A DNA stretch of 64,000 nt, taken from Bacillus sp. UNC438CL73TsuS30 (GTDB lineage: Bacteria; Bacillota; Bacilli; Bacillales; Cytobacillaceae). A program made the translations under genes and the position numbers. A model generated the notes under the pieces. That model did not search any database. It was not told the DNA's origin and was given only the letters and a program-made list of their open reading frames with translations. Location: NCBI RefSeq assembly GCF_000482325.1, contig NZ_AXVA01000023.1:25630-89629 (forward strand), in the 5' to 3' direction. Below are positions 16,346 through 26,103 of the stretch, one piece after another. Within the stretch, counting starts at the first letter, position 1; each line of letters starts with the position of its first letter.

Positions 16346-17902
16346 TTAAACAGATACCGTTTCTTTTTCTAAATCACGTATCTCTTTCTGTAAATCTCTC
16401 TCATTTTGAATAGGTGAGCGACCTTCGCCTAGACCAAGCATCCACGCTGTAAAACTATTAATTTCGTGGAAAAGCTCTGGGTTTTCCACGAGTGATTTTC
16501 CATAAGAAGGAATCATTTCTTTTATTTTCGGTTCCCACGCCTTTAGATGTTGCGGGAAGCATTTTTTTATTACCTCAAGCATAACATGAACGGCAGTAGA
16601 AGCACCCGGAGAAGCACCAAGGAGTGCAGCGACTGAACCATCAGCGGCACTAACCACTTCCGTACCAAATTGAAGTGTACCTTTACCGCCAGCTTCAGTA
16701 TCTTTTATAACTTGTACACGTTGGCCCGCTACAACAATATCCCAATCTTCACTTTTCGCATTCGGAATAAATTCCCGTAACTCTTCGATCCGTTGTTCTT
16801 TCGATAACATCAGTTGCTGGATCAGATATTTTGTCAATGGAATGTTTTTTGCACCTGCCGCTAACATTGTGAAAACATTATTCGGTTTTACCGTACTTAA
16901 TAAATCCATATTTGAACCAGTTTTTAAGAATTTTGGTGAGAAGCCGGCAAACGGTCCAAATAGTAATGATTTTTTGTTTTCAATAAATCGGGTATCAAGA
17001 TGAGGCACAGACATTGGAGGAGCTCCAACCTTTGCCTTGCCGTATACTTTTGCATGATGCTGATTCACAACCTCCGGATTGTTACATACTAGGAATAGCC
17101 CGCTTACTGGGAATCCGCCAATATGTTTACTTTCAGGAATACCCGTTTTTTGCAGTAACGGCAACGAACCACCACCGCCGCCGACAAAGATAAATTTTGC
17201 CGTATGGCGTTCAACTTCTCCATTAGCGTTACGCACTTTCAATTCCCATGAGCCGTTGCTAGTACGTTTAATATCATTTACCTGATGATTGTATTTAATA
17301 TCAACGTTTTGATTCTTTAAGTGATCAAACAATATTCGGGTTAAAGCACCAAAGTTGACATCCGTTCCAGAGTCGATTTTGGTGGCCGCGATTGCTTCCT
17401 GCGATGTACGGCCTTCCATAATAAGTGGGATCCATTCCATTAATTTCTCAGGATCCTCGGAAAATTCCATCCCTTCGAACAGTGGAATGTTTGAAAGCGC
17501 TTGAAAACGTTTTTTCAAGAACTCAACATTTTCTTCCCCTTGTACTAAACTCATATGTGGCAACGGCATGATAAAGTCATGCGGATTGTCTATGAGATTT
17601 TTATTTACAAGATAGGACCAAAACTGTCTTGAAAGCTGGAACTGTTCATTTATTCTGATTGCTTTGCTAATATCTATTGATCCGTCTGGTTTTTCAACAG
17701 TGTAGTTAAGCTCACATAGAGCGGCGTGCCCTGTTCCTGCATTATTCCACTCGTTAGAGCTTTCCTCTCCCGCTTTGTCGAGCTTCTCAAACACTGTAAT
17801 CTTCCAGTCCGGTACTAATTCCTTTAAAAGTGTCCCCAAAGTGGCACTCATAATTCCGGCACCAATTAAGATAACGTCTGTATTAGTTTGTTTGTTACTC
17901 AT
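16346..17902 (-). CDS. mqo: Malate:quinone oxidoreductase
   Basis: A 518-residue FAD enzyme that oxidises malate to oxaloacetate at the membrane and passes electrons to menaquinone, by-passing NAD-malate dehydrogenase. The FAD-binding fold opens with [14 protein letters not shown] (10-23), and the family blocks [18 protein letters not shown] and [21 protein letters not shown] are intact, as is the C-terminal [16 protein letters not shown]. Many Bacilli, including the B. cereus group, carry Mqo; B. subtilis 168 does not, to my knowledge. The gene has a structured leader of its own and no operon partner. Confidence 0.95.
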   Translation of the reverse strand: MSNKQTNTDVILIGAGIMSATLGTLLKELVPDWKITVFEKLDKAGEESSNEWNNAGTGHAALCELNYTVEKPDGSIDISKAIRINEQFQLSRQFWSYLVNKNLIDNPHDFIMPLPHMSLVQGEENVEFLKKRFQALSNIPLFEGMEFSEDPEKLMEWIPLIMEGRTSQEAIAATKIDSGTDVNFGALTRILFDHLKNQNVDIKYNHQVNDIKRTSNGSWELKVRNANGEVERHTAKFIFVGGGGGSLPLLQKTGIPESKHIGGFPVSGLFLVCNNPEVVNQHHAKVYGKAKVGAPPMSVPHLDTRFIENKKSLLFGPFAGFSPKFLKTGSNMDLLSTVKPNNVFTMLAAGAKNIPLTKYLIQQLMLSKEQRIEELREFIPNAKSEDWDIVVAGQRVQVIKDTEAGGKGTLQFGTEVVSAADGSVAALLGASPGASTAVHVMLEVIKKCFPQHLKAWEPKIKEMIPSYGKSLVENPELFHEINSFTAWMLGLGEGRSPIQNERDLQKEIRDLEKETVSV

Positions 17903-17931
17903 TTTAACCGTCCCTTATCCCCTAAGAATTG

Positions 17932-18000
17932 CAGAAAGGATGTAGGTGGTTCCGCTTAGGCATTACAGCAAGCCTGCGCACCTAGTCGCACATCTTTTCT
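17932..18000 (-). ncRNA. Folded 5' leader of mqo, unassigned
   Basis: The minus strand can form a closing stem AGAAAaGATGT / ACATCcTTTCT, an inner stem AGGTG / CACCT and an AGGC / GCCT hairpin, separated by GC-richer joining segments than the surroundings. It ends about 30 bases before the mqo start. It matches no riboswitch class that I can recall with confidence. The rest of the gap 18001-18130 shows only AT-rich sequence with a possible promoter (TTTAAC, 16 bases, TATATA). Confidence 0.5.
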
Positions 18001-18130
18001 GGATCATTTCATTTATAACCTATATATAGTGTATCACTAATAGTTAAAGATTTAAATATTTTGATAGGTTTTAAGGTGTTTAAAAGCTTGTAAAAAGAGG
18101 AAAGTCCATCCACATGACTTATGAAGGCAG

Positions 18131-18185
18131 AAAAACCAAGGTTTAAACCCAGCTTCTTGCCAGGTCTGAGTCCTTGGTTTTTTCA
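18131..18185 (-). terminator. Terminator of the stand-alone fabF
   Basis: AAAACCAAGG and CCTTGGTTTT close a long arm with an inner CTGG/CCAG-type pairing, followed by T on the minus strand. Confidence 0.8.
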
Positions 18186-18200
18186 TCTGTATTAATTCGT

Positions 18201-19442
18201 CTATTTACTAAACCTTTTAAAAATTAATGTCGCATTATGTCCGCCGAATCCTAATGAGTTTGAGAGAACAACCTGAATATCCTTCTTTTTAGCCACGTTC
18301 GGAACATAATCTAAATCAAGTTGTTCATCCGGTGTTTCATAATTAATCGTTGGAGGGAGGATCCCTTCCTTGATGGCTAATAAAGAAAAGATCGCCTCAA
18401 TGGCACCCGTTGCTCCAAGCAAATGTCCTGTCATCGATTTTGTCGAACTTACTGAAAGAGAATACGCGTGTTCTTTGAAAACTTCCTTGATCGCTAATGT
18501 TTCATACAAATCATTATAATACGTGGATGTGCCATGAGCATTGATATAATCCACCTGCTCCGGAGAGATTCCGGCATCCGCTAATGCTAGGTTCATGGCC
18601 CGTTGTGCACCCTCTCCCTCAGGTGCAGGTGTTGTAATATGATGGGCATCTCCTGTAGCACCATATCCAATCAGTTCTCCATATATGTGAGCATCACGAG
18701 CTAGAGCATGCTCTAATTCTTCTAATACCAAAATTCCAGCGCCTTCTCCGATAACAAATCCATCGCGATTCTTATCAAATGGCCGACTTGCTGATGTTGG
18801 ATCTGGATTTTTCGAAAGTGCAGTCATATTCGAAAATCCGGCAACGGTCATATCTGTAATCGTTGCTTCTGTCCCGCCGGCAATCATCATGTCCACATCC
18901 CCTTTTTGAATCACTCTGAAAGCATCACCGATTGAATTCGCACCCGATGCACAAGCTGTGACGGAACAATTGTTAATTCCTTTTGCTCCAAGTTCGATGG
19001 AGACTTGGCCAGCTGCCATGTCTGGGATAAACATTGGGATCGTAAACGGATTTACTCTTCTTTGCCCCTTTTCAATAAATTTCCGATGTTGTTCCTCAAA
19101 TTCACCTAAACCGCCAATTCCCGACCCAATCCAAACTCCAACCCGTTCGGGCTGAATATCCACACCGATCTGAATCCCTGCATCCGTAACAGCCATTTTG
19201 CTTGCAGCAACAGCAAACTGACTATAACGGCCCATTCTTCTTGCTTCTTTTTTATCCATAAATTCTTCTGGTGCAAAATTTTTTACTTCCGCAGCAATTT
19301 TAATATCAACTTTTTCTGCATCCAATATCGTTGCCGGACCAATTCCGGATACACCATTTTTAATATTACTCCATGTTGCATTCGCATCATTCCCCAAGGG
19401 AGTGACAGCCCCAATACCTGTAACCACTATTCTTCGATTCAT
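18201..19442 (-). CDS. fabF: Beta-ketoacyl-ACP synthase II (FabF-type), stand-alone copy
   Basis: A 413-residue thiolase-fold condensing enzyme. The Cys-His-His triad is visible in [10 protein letters not shown] (Cys about 164), [11 protein letters not shown] (His about 304) and [16 protein letters not shown] (His about 341). It elongates acyl-ACP with malonyl-ACP in fatty-acid synthesis. It is not in a fabHF operon but follows a LysR gene with a 4-base ATGA overlap, so it may be a second, regulated FabF or serve a special lipid. Whether the genome holds a housekeeping fabF elsewhere cannot be seen here. Confidence 0.93.
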   Translation of the reverse strand: MNRRIVVTGIGAVTPLGNDANATWSNIKNGVSGIGPATILDAEKVDIKIAAEVKNFAPEEFMDKKEARRMGRYSQFAVAASKMAVTDAGIQIGVDIQPERVGVWIGSGIGGLGEFEEQHRKFIEKGQRRVNPFTIPMFIPDMAAGQVSIELGAKGINNCSVTACASGANSIGDAFRVIQKGDVDMMIAGGTEATITDMTVAGFSNMTALSKNPDPTSASRPFDKNRDGFVIGEGAGILVLEELEHALARDAHIYGELIGYGATGDAHHITTPAPEGEGAQRAMNLALADAGISPEQVDYINAHGTSTYYNDLYETLAIKEVFKEHAYSLSVSSTKSMTGHLLGATGAIEAIFSLLAIKEGILPPTINYETPDEQLDLDYVPNVAKKKDIQVVLSNSLGFGGHNATLIFKRFSK

Positions 19443-20347
19443 CTTTTGCTCTCCCTTAATTCATTATCCAAATGATCATTCAATGTCTCAATAAAGTTCA
19501 CAAAAGCCTTCACAACATTCCATTCCAAGGATTCCTTATGGTAATACATCCATGTTCTACGTAATATAGGATTTCCCTTTTGGTTGGTTAAAACTATTTT
19601 ATATAAATCATCTATTTCATTAAGTATACGGCTGGACAAGAAGCCATAGCCTAATCCATTTATAACCATTTCCTTACAAGTATCAACCTGGTCCACTTCA
19701 ATACTGATAAAAGGCGGCTGCGAATAGTTTTCTGCCCACCAATGATCAATTAATGATTTTAATAAGAAATCTCCGTTATAGTCAATTCTGGGGAGATTCG
19801 GCAAATTTAAAATATCAATCTCTTCCCTCGACGTAACAGAAACGGTTTCTTCAAATAATAAATGCTTCTTCAATCCTCTACAGCTATAGTCACCGCGAAT
19901 AAAGCCTATATGAACATCCTTATTATGTATAAGTTTGCTTACATCTTTACTCCAGCCTGTAATCACTTTAAATTCCACATGAGGATACTTTCTTTTAAAT
20001 AATTTCAAAATATAAGGCAGTTCATAATTGGCAAAGAAGTTGGATACACCCAATTTTAATGTTCCTACAACTTCATTACCACCGTCATTACTCATATTCC
20101 GGACATGCTCTACTATTTTATTATATTGAGCAAGGATATTATCGGCACACTGAACAAGATATTCTCCTTCTGGGGTGAAATGGATCCCTCTGCTTTCACG
20201 GGTTACAATTTTGACACCTAATTCCTCTTGCATGTGCTTTAAACGATTGGTTAATGCAGGCTGGGTAATAAACAAAAGCCTTGCTGCTTTCGTTAGGTTC
20301 TTCTGACTATAGAGAACCTTCAGTATCTCCCAATCACGGTAATCCAC
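19439..20347 (-). CDS. LysR-family transcriptional regulator coupled to fabF
   Basis: A 302-residue LysR protein. The N-terminal winged helix-turn-helix ([35 protein letters not shown], residues 5-39) is typical; the rest is a periplasmic-binding-protein-like effector domain (about 95-290). The ending overlaps the fabF start (ATGA), so the two are co-expressed. It is divergent from the 52-codon gene at 20597, and the 249-base AT-rich gap between them is where LysR proteins usually bind. The effector is unknown. Confidence 0.9.
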   Translation of the reverse strand: MDYRDWEILKVLYSQKNLTKAARLLFITQPALTNRLKHMQEELGVKIVTRESRGIHFTPEGEYLVQCADNILAQYNKIVEHVRNMSNDGGNEVVGTLKLGVSNFFANYELPYILKLFKRKYPHVEFKVITGWSKDVSKLIHNKDVHIGFIRGDYSCRGLKKHLLFEETVSVTSREEIDILNLPNLPRIDYNGDFLLKSLIDHWWAENYSQPPFISIEVDQVDTCKEMVINGLGYGFLSSRILNEIDDLYKIVLTNQKGNPILRRTWMYYHKESLEWNVVKAFVNFIETLNDHLDNELRESKR

Positions 20348-20596
20348 GGTTACCCCCTAATTTTTGCCATATAAAAATTTCTTATATCTTATTATAAATT
20401 ATTAGCATTTTATTTATTTCCATTATTGCATTATCATTGACCCGTAGCAATTAATAATCGTCTTTTAACCCTAGATTGAGAATTCATTATACCCCAATCA
20501 CCTTTATGGTTTAACATAGTATATTTTCTCTTTAACCATATTTATAGATGTCCTGTCTGGGGGACAGAAATAATTTAAAAAATAGGAGGAATTTTT

Positions 20597-20755
20597 ATGT
20601 GGATTATAACTCGTTATTTAGATTCAGATATTTCCATGTTTGAATTTGAAACGGAAGAAGAAGCAAGAGAGGCTCTTAAAAACATGAAGGGCTGTAAAAT
20701 TATCTCTGAGGTTGTTTATTTCAATGACCCTTGTTTTCAGCAGGAAATCGCTTAA
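20597..20755 (+). CDS. Small hypothetical protein (52 aa), divergent from the LysR gene
   Basis: Starts MWIITRYLDSD and ends CFQQEIA. It has a strong GGAGGA site 7 bases before the ATG and a good terminator 45 bases after the stop, so I take it as real. The beta-alpha-beta pattern (WIITRYL strand, EEEAREALKNM helix, CKIISEVVYF strand) looks like a small ferredoxin-like fold, without known family to me. Two Cys are present. Its place opposite a LysR gene suggests it is regulated by it, which is inference. Confidence 0.72.
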   Translation: MWIITRYLDSDISMFEFETEEEAREALKNMKGCKIISEVVYFNDPCFQQEIA

Positions 20756-20798
20756 AGATCATATAGTAAAATATTAGGATATATTTATTAATTTTTTC

Positions 20799-20828
20799 GC
20801 CTCCCTGCATTTGCAGAGAGGCTTTTCG
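20799..20828. terminator. Bidirectional terminator of the 52-codon gene and rlmH
   Basis: GCCTC..CTGCA and TGCAG..GAGGC stem; T-rich on the plus side and six T on the minus side after the stem. Confidence 0.8.
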
Positions 20829-20900
20829 TTTAGATAATTTTAAAGATACCAATGGTCTAATCCTTTTGTTTTTTTATTATGTTGGAAAAATTAATATCCG

Positions 20901-21380
20901 CTATTTATGGTACGGCTCACCTCGATTTATTCGATATGCCCGATAAATCTGCTCCACCAAAATCAACCGCATCAGTTGATGGGGGAAAGTCATCTTTGAA
21001 AAAGACAACTGTTCATTCGATCTCCGCAATACTTCATCACTCAACCCTAACGAACCACCGATCACAAAAGCAATTTTACTTTTTCCATATGTAGCTAACT
21101 TATCTAATGTATCTGCAAGTTGCTCCGAAGATTGCATCTTCCCGTTAATCGCTAAGGCAATTACATGAGCATCTTGGCTGATTTTTGCCAAAATTCGTTC
21201 GCCTTCTTTTTCCTTGACCTGAAGCATTTCCGATTCACTTAATTCCTCCGGTGCCTTTTCATCCGCAACATCAATCACTTCCACCTTTGCATAGGCGGAC
21301 AATCGCTTTAAATACTCATCAATTCCTTGCTTTAAATATTTCTCTTTTAATTTGCCAACCGTCACAATCGAGATATTCAC
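20901..21380 (-). CDS. rlmH: 23S rRNA (pseudouridine1915-N3)-methyltransferase
   Basis: A 159-residue SPOUT-class methyltransferase (YydA/YbeA). The C-terminal knot is intact: [21 protein letters not shown] and [27 protein letters not shown]. It methylates pseudouridine 1915 in helix 69 of 23S rRNA within the 70S ribosome. The start is GTG. It ends the walR-side gene series before the accessory region, and its upstream region is rich in DnaA boxes, as for yydA in B. subtilis. Confidence 0.96.
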   Translation of the reverse strand: MNISIVTVGKLKEKYLKQGIDEYLKRLSAYAKVEVIDVADEKAPEELSESEMLQVKEKEGERILAKISQDAHVIALAINGKMQSSEQLADTLDKLATYGKSKIAFVIGGSLGLSDEVLRRSNEQLSFSKMTFPHQLMRLILVEQIYRAYRINRGEPYHK

Positions 21381-21617
21381 AATCCACAGCCCTTTTCAAA
21401 TTGATTACAAACAGCTTACAAACAAGATATCCACAGAAGTTATCCACATATACACAATTTTTATCCACATCTTGTATGGAATCACTTGTTCGCCACTATA
21501 TATACAGCGCTATTTCGACAATATTCACAGCTTGTTGATAAATTATCCACATCTAATTTTGTTAATAACGGGAATGTTTCATGTTCGTTCACAACCGTAT
21601 CCAATGCAATATCCACA
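21373..21617. promoter_or_regulatory. DnaA-box cluster upstream of rlmH
   Basis: Three perfect TTATCCACA boxes (21440, 21461, 21543) on the plus strand plus one-mismatch forms at 21373 (ATATTCACA), 21428 (ATATCCACA region), 21521 (ATATTCACA) and 21609 (ATATCCACA). The boxes span the rlmH start and the CxxH/CxxC gene. In B. subtilis one of the oriC-proximal DnaA-box clusters lies at yydA (rlmH), where it titrates DnaA. Confidence 0.8.
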
Positions 21618-21640
21618 TGTTCCTCGCAGCAATAAATCAT
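21482..21640 (-). CDS. CxxH/CxxC small protein
   Basis: A 52-residue protein beginning MIYCCEEHVDIALD and ending STSCEYCRNSAVYIVANK. The CCEEH and CEYC pairs make one likely zinc site, as in the Bacillus CxxH/CxxC family found beside rlmH/htrA. I chose the ATG at 21640 (AGGGTG 9 bases upstream) over longer in-frame starts. DnaA boxes run through the gene. Function unknown. Confidence 0.85.
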   Translation of the reverse strand: MIYCCEEHVDIALDTVVNEHETFPLLTKLDVDNLSTSCEYCRNSAVYIVANK

Positions 21641-21732
21641 CTCTAACTTCACCCTTTGAAAAATATTTTCTTTTACCTTATTTTTTACTTTAAACCAATC
21701 AGTCATACTGAACCTCATCCATGTTACCACAA

Positions 21733-21768
21733 AATAAAGCAGGAGGGTGGTCCTTCACCTCCTGCCTC
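21733..21768 (-). terminator. Terminator of htrA
   Basis: GCAGGAGG / CCTCCTGC stem with a 10-base loop and a T-rich tail on the minus strand. Confidence 0.75.
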
Positions 21769-21773
21769 ACAAC

Positions 21774-23006
21774 TTACTGTGTTTTATCACTGACCAGTTT
21801 TAATGTTGTTTCGTTTAATTTCCCACTTCGGTAAAACTTAATTTTCATTTGCTCACCAATCTTCTTACTTTGATACAAATGTTTCCTCAAGTCTAAAACA
21901 TCATTTATCTTCTTTCCATCCATTTCTACAATGACATCTAGTTCCTTTAGGCCTGCCTGATCGGCTGGTGAATTTGGTACAACCTCACGAAGGGCTACAC
22001 CATAGTTTACATCCCTCGGCAATTTGAGGGCTTCCTCTTGATAGTAAGCTGGAATTTCAGATACGGATTTTAAATCGACACCCATATATGGCCGTTTTAC
22101 ACTTCCATACTGCTCTAAATCATTGATAATCGGTTTTGCGGAATTAATCGGAATCGATAAACCAATTCCTTCAACCGCCTCTTGAGATATTTTCATCGAA
22201 TTGATTCCAACCACCTGGCCGCCAATATTAACTAAGGCACCGCCGCTATTACCAGGGTTGATGGCGGCATCAGTTTGTAAAACTTCTGCCTGCCAATCAA
22301 TAATCCCATCCTGATTGATATCTACCGGGATTGTCCGTTTTAATCCTGAAACAATTCCCTGTGTCACAGAACCGGAGAAGGTAGGACCAAGCGGGTTCCC
22401 AATCGCAATAACCGGTTCGCCCATTTTTAATTCATCGGAATTTCCAAATTGAGCAATTTTTTTAACATGGCTGGCGTCAATTTCAAGAACGGCTAAATCT
22501 GTCCAAATATCACTGCCTAAAAGGTCTGCAGGGATTTTGGTCCCGTCGGTAAGACTCACCTCAAGTTTGGTAGCCCCTTCCACCACGTGGTGATTCGTGA
22601 CGACAAAAGCCTTATTTCCAGCTTTTTTATAAATGACACCTGAACCGGTACCAGCTGCTTCTTCTGACTTTTTCCCATTGTCAGCCCAAAATTGGGTCGA
22701 TTGAATGTTGGTAATTCCTACAACTGCCGGACCTGCTTGATCAACAGCCTTGGTTGTATTGGTGGTCACATTATAGGACACATTTTGCTGTACAAAACCT
22801 TGTTGGTTATTCGTGCCTGTTTCTGTTGAAACCTGATTTTTAGGTTGAATATCGTAGGGGAGAACGCCCGAATTTGCTAAGTTCGGAATGAACATAACTA
22901 CCAAAACAGCTCCTATAACCGCTCCAATCAAACTGGAGAAGAAAAAGCCGCCTCTGCCTCTTTTTTCTCGATAACGTCCATTTGAATGATCATCATAATA
23001 ACCCAT
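21774..23006 (-). CDS. htrC: HtrA-like membrane serine protease (YyxA/HtrC)
   Basis: A 410-residue DegP-type protease: cytoplasmic Gly/Arg-rich start, one membrane anchor (about 20-42), trypsin-like domain with the triad His in VTNHHVVEG, Asp in TDLAVLEID and Ser in NPGNSGGAL, then one PDZ domain (about 300-400). It degrades or refolds damaged proteins outside the membrane. It follows walJ in the order seen in B. subtilis (yyxA), but a terminator at 23156-23181 suggests its own transcription. Confidence 0.93.
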   Translation of the reverse strand: MGYYDDHSNGRYREKRGRGGFFFSSLIGAVIGAVLVVMFIPNLANSGVLPYDIQPKNQVSTETGTNNQQGFVQQNVSYNVTTNTTKAVDQAGPAVVGITNIQSTQFWADNGKKSEEAAGTGSGVIYKKAGNKAFVVTNHHVVEGATKLEVSLTDGTKIPADLLGSDIWTDLAVLEIDASHVKKIAQFGNSDELKMGEPVIAIGNPLGPTFSGSVTQGIVSGLKRTIPVDINQDGIIDWQAEVLQTDAAINPGNSGGALVNIGGQVVGINSMKISQEAVEGIGLSIPINSAKPIINDLEQYGSVKRPYMGVDLKSVSEIPAYYQEEALKLPRDVNYGVALREVVPNSPADQAGLKELDVIVEMDGKKINDVLDLRKHLYQSKKIGEQMKIKFYRSGKLNETTLKLVSDKTQ

Positions 23007-23155
23007 TTACCGATTCCCTCTCTTTCGAAAAGCTGCTATCGTTTATTTTGGCTTATATGTACAATTATACTCTTCTAAACAGCGATTTATAAAAAAATGC
23101 AATTTCTTACAATATTCTTCCATTATTAAACACATTTTAGACTTAATCTCTACAC

Positions 23156-23184
23156 AAAAAGAGCGAGGGTCGCCTCGCTCTATT
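23156..23184 (-). terminator. Terminator of the walRKHIJ operon
   Basis: AGAGCGAGG / CCTCGCTCT perfect stem with CGAC loop and TTTTTG on the minus strand, between walJ and htrC. Confidence 0.85.
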
Positions 23185-23198
23185 GTTACTTAACTATT

Positions 23199-23993
23199 CT
23201 AAACGGCAGTTAAAGTGGTAGGGGTTTTCGGGTCGGTATCATAAAGTTCAAACTGCTCCCCAACAATCAAACCGCGGCCTTGTAATGTTTGCGACACGGA
23301 CATCCGTGCTAAATCCTTCATGTTATTATCAAGGCTTAAATGAGCAAGATAGACCCTGCGCGTCTTATCACCAATCACTTCACTCATTGCCACCGCTGCA
23401 TCTTCATTGGAAACATGGCCGACATCACTTAAAATCCTCCGCTTAATATTCCAAGGATATCTGCCCATCCGCAGCATTTGTACATCATGATTCGATTCGA
23501 ATATATATGCATCAGCATTCGTGATAATTCCTTTCATCCGGTCGCTGACATAACCTGTATCTGTAATCAACACAAGCTTTTTATCGGAATGGTGGAAAAC
23601 ATAAAACATTGGTTCTGCCGCATCATGTGAAACACCAAAGGATTCAATCTCTACGGCCCCAAAGCTTTTTACCGTTTCCATGTTAAACACAAATTTTTGC
23701 TCAGTTGGAATCTCTCCTACTAAACCATCCATTGCCCGCCAGGTTTTTTCATTTGCGTAAACAGGGAGCTTATATTTACGTGCAAGCACTCCGACACCTT
23801 TTATGTGGTCACTGTGCTCATGGGTAACAAAAATCCCAGAGAGTTTACTTATGTCCCGGTCAATTTGCCCAAAAAGGCTTTCCATCTGTTTTCCGCTAAA
23901 CCCGGCATCTACCAAAAAGGAATGTTCATCGGACTCAACATATAGTGCATTCCCCGTACTTCCACTCGCTAATATGCTATAACGCAATGACAT
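23199..23993 (-). CDS. walJ: WalJ (YycJ) metallo-beta-lactamase-fold nuclease
   Basis: A 264-residue metallo-beta-lactamase-fold protein with the metal motif [10 protein letters not shown] (about 56-65), ITDTGYVSD and the later His in [15 protein letters not shown]. In B. subtilis YycJ is a 5' exonuclease linked to mismatch repair; in related species it affects wall homeostasis and its timing with replication. It is the last gene of the wal operon, 6 bases after walI. Confidence 0.94.
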   Translation of the reverse strand: MSLRYSILASGSTGNALYVESDEHSFLVDAGFSGKQMESLFGQIDRDISKLSGIFVTHEHSDHIKGVGVLARKYKLPVYANEKTWRAMDGLVGEIPTEQKFVFNMETVKSFGAVEIESFGVSHDAAEPMFYVFHHSDKKLVLITDTGYVSDRMKGIITNADAYIFESNHDVQMLRMGRYPWNIKRRILSDVGHVSNEDAAVAMSEVIGDKTRRVYLAHLSLDNNMKDLARMSVSQTLQGRGLIVGEQFELYDTDPKTPTTLTAV

Positions 23994-23999
23994 TCTATT

Positions 24000-24794
24000 T
24001 CACTCCACTACATTTTTTTCGTCGCTGTTAAATTGAATAATCTGTCCTTCAAATGCATTTACAAACAGGCTTTCTTTATCATCGACAACAAAACGCCATG
24101 TCGGTGCCAGCACTTGAGAGGCTGCAAGCTGTATTAAGGTGGAATATCCCAGTTCAACCTTTGTAATTGTACTCTTTGGTTTCAAAATTCCCTTTTGATG
24201 CAGTGTTTCTATAGCCTTTAAAGGGGGGAGGATTTCTTCCTTTTTCGAAATTTTATCAATTCCCTCCAGATAGGTCTGCTCATAGGAAACAATTTGATAA
24301 TCTTTATTGAAATGGAACGTAATCATTCCATTAATATTATAGTATAAAGGGTAGCCATCATATTGTTGAAAATACGTAATCGTCTTTTGTTTATCATTCT
24401 CTTCCCCAAATTGATACTGGTCCCCATAAAGAACATCACTTTTTAAAAAGGAAGCCAAGTCTGCCGGTTCAAATTTTGAACTCAACTGTAATGGGTGTTC
24501 CAATTTCGCCTGGATGGTTGTCTCATCCTTTAGAACAGCAGCTTCTCCCTTTAAGCGGCTTAAGTTACTTTTCTTAAACTTTTTTGGCTTCGCACTAAAA
24601 TACGGTGCCTTAATGGGTGTTTTAGGAAGATCACCATATTTGATTTCATCCGCCTTTAGTTTTTCCTCGAAGGAAGCTTCGGTTATTAATTCATACTTAT
24701 TGGAGTCCCGGATTTTCAGAAATTGAAAAAGCAGATAAACATCTAAAATTAAGAACGTTATGATAAAGATGGTTTTAATTTTACTCCAATCCAT
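24000..24794 (-). CDS. walI: WalI (YycI), regulator of the WalK kinase
   Basis: A 264-residue protein with one N-terminal membrane helix (about 5-27) and an extracytoplasmic domain. With WalH it binds WalK in the membrane and restrains its activity. It overlaps the walH end by 14 bases, which suggests coupled translation. The sequence is fast-evolving apart from the WxxIKTIFI start and the YYNINGMITF block. Confidence 0.92.
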   Translation of the reverse strand: MDWSKIKTIFIITFLILDVYLLFQFLKIRDSNKYELITEASFEEKLKADEIKYGDLPKTPIKAPYFSAKPKKFKKSNLSRLKGEAAVLKDETTIQAKLEHPLQLSSKFEPADLASFLKSDVLYGDQYQFGEENDKQKTITYFQQYDGYPLYYNINGMITFHFNKDYQIVSYEQTYLEGIDKISKKEEILPPLKAIETLHQKGILKPKSTITKVELGYSTLIQLAASQVLAPTWRFVVDDKESLFVNAFEGQIIQFNSDEKNVVE

Positions 24795-26103
24795 GCTTAA
24801 ACCCTCCCTGGTCTACCGTCGTAAGCTGTACCCATGTGCCATCATATTGATAAAACCAGGCAGGTTCTAATTGGATTATCTTATTTTCCTGTGAATCCCG
24901 TTCCATTCGGTATCCCAATGCAATTCTTGTCAATAATCCTAGATTGAAGTTCTTTTTTCCCTCCAAAACTTTTAATACAGCCCGCCCGGAAGGTAGGACC
25001 AATTTCTTCGTTTCAGAACGAAGGGGCAAATCAAGGGAGATATTTGGCCTAACATATTTCATAATTTCATTTTTTCCCCAAATTTCCTTAATCTCTGAAG
25101 CCCCCTGGTCATTATAAACAGGATAGCCATCCATACTGTATAGCCGAAAAATGACTGCCTGATTAGAATCATCTTTTGAAACATAACGATAAGGGTCAGT
25201 CCAGCCGCCATGTTCGTTGACAAAATCAATGCTCTTCTTAACTAAATCATATGAATTGGACGGATACTGATTTTCCACTGTTGGATTTACATACACTAGC
25301 ATATTACTGTCATAATTAATATTCATTTTACTGGAATCATTTGTATATTCTTCTCCATGCGGCAGCATGCTTTTTTGTACGAAGCTTGGGTCATCAAAAA
25401 GCGCTTCTTTAAATTCATTGGAATCTAAAGGCCTGGGTAAATACTGGTACTCCATCATTTCCGTTTCACCCTCGGGCAAAAAGATGGTCTTTTTTGAAGA
25501 AGGCTTATAGGCAAAGTACCTCGGTAAACTAACTGACCTTTTATAAAAATCCTTTTGAAATTCCTTTAATAGCCCAGTTGAAATATGACTTTGAAACACT
25601 TGTTGATGTTCCGAAGAGACAAAATAAACTGTTCCGAAATCCTTGTTGAAGCTCTCCGCATTAATTACAATACGATCAAAGTTAAAAGAGGGGATCTTTC
25701 GCTCTTCAAAGTTGAGAACACTGCGATACATGGCAATTGGAATCTCACCAGGAAAAAGAATTTCTGCTTTACCATCTCCATGAAGAAGATTATTTAAATT
25801 TCCTGCTTTGTTAGTGTAATTTTCAACATCCAAAAATGTCCACTGACCTAGTTTTTTCATAATTTCTTCAAGTTCATCCGAATTTGATGTTCCATAATGA
25901 TGTCCATTGACATGATATAAGATTTGGTCCGGCTTTAGGATTTTTTGTACTTCCTGTTTCTCACTTAATGATACTTCCGCAACAGAATTATCATTTTTCA
26001 TCGTTTCATAATTAGGTTGGTATGTCCATAAATTCCAAGTTAGAACAATACTAAGCATGACCAAAATTAATAAAATACCAGATTTTATATTTTCGTATCT
26101 CAT
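24781..26103 (-). CDS. walH: WalH (YycH), regulator of the WalK kinase
   Basis: A 440-residue protein with a membrane helix at about 9-27 and a three-part extracytoplasmic region. It partners WalI in holding WalK inactive. I chose the ATG at 26103 because it overlaps the walK stop as ATGA; the track-length frame would start two codons earlier without a site. Confidence 0.92.
   Translation of the reverse strand: MRYENIKSGILLILVMLSIVLTWNLWTYQPNYETMKNDNSVAEVSLSEKQEVQKILKPDQILYHVNGHHYGTSNSDELEEIMKKLGQWTFLDVENYTNKAGNLNNLLHGDGKAEILFPGEIPIAMYRSVLNFEERKIPSFNFDRIVINAESFNKDFGTVYFVSSEHQQVFQSHISTGLLKEFQKDFYKRSVSLPRYFAYKPSSKKTIFLPEGETEMMEYQYLPRPLDSNEFKEALFDDPSFVQKSMLPHGEEYTNDSSKMNINYDSNMLVYVNPTVENQYPSNSYDLVKKSIDFVNEHGGWTDPYRYVSKDDSNQAVIFRLYSMDGYPVYNDQGASEIKEIWGKNEIMKYVRPNISLDLPLRSETKKLVLPSGRAVLKVLEGKKNFNLGLLTRIALGYRMERDSQENKIIQLEPAWFYQYDGTWVQLTTVDQGGFKHGLE

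Noticed and set aside
17940..17970. T-box-like AGGTGGTTCCGC on the plus strand
   Set aside because: It departs from AGGGTGGNACCGCG, has no terminator or specifier arm around it, and no plus-strand gene follows. The sequence is better explained as part of the mqo leader on the minus strand.
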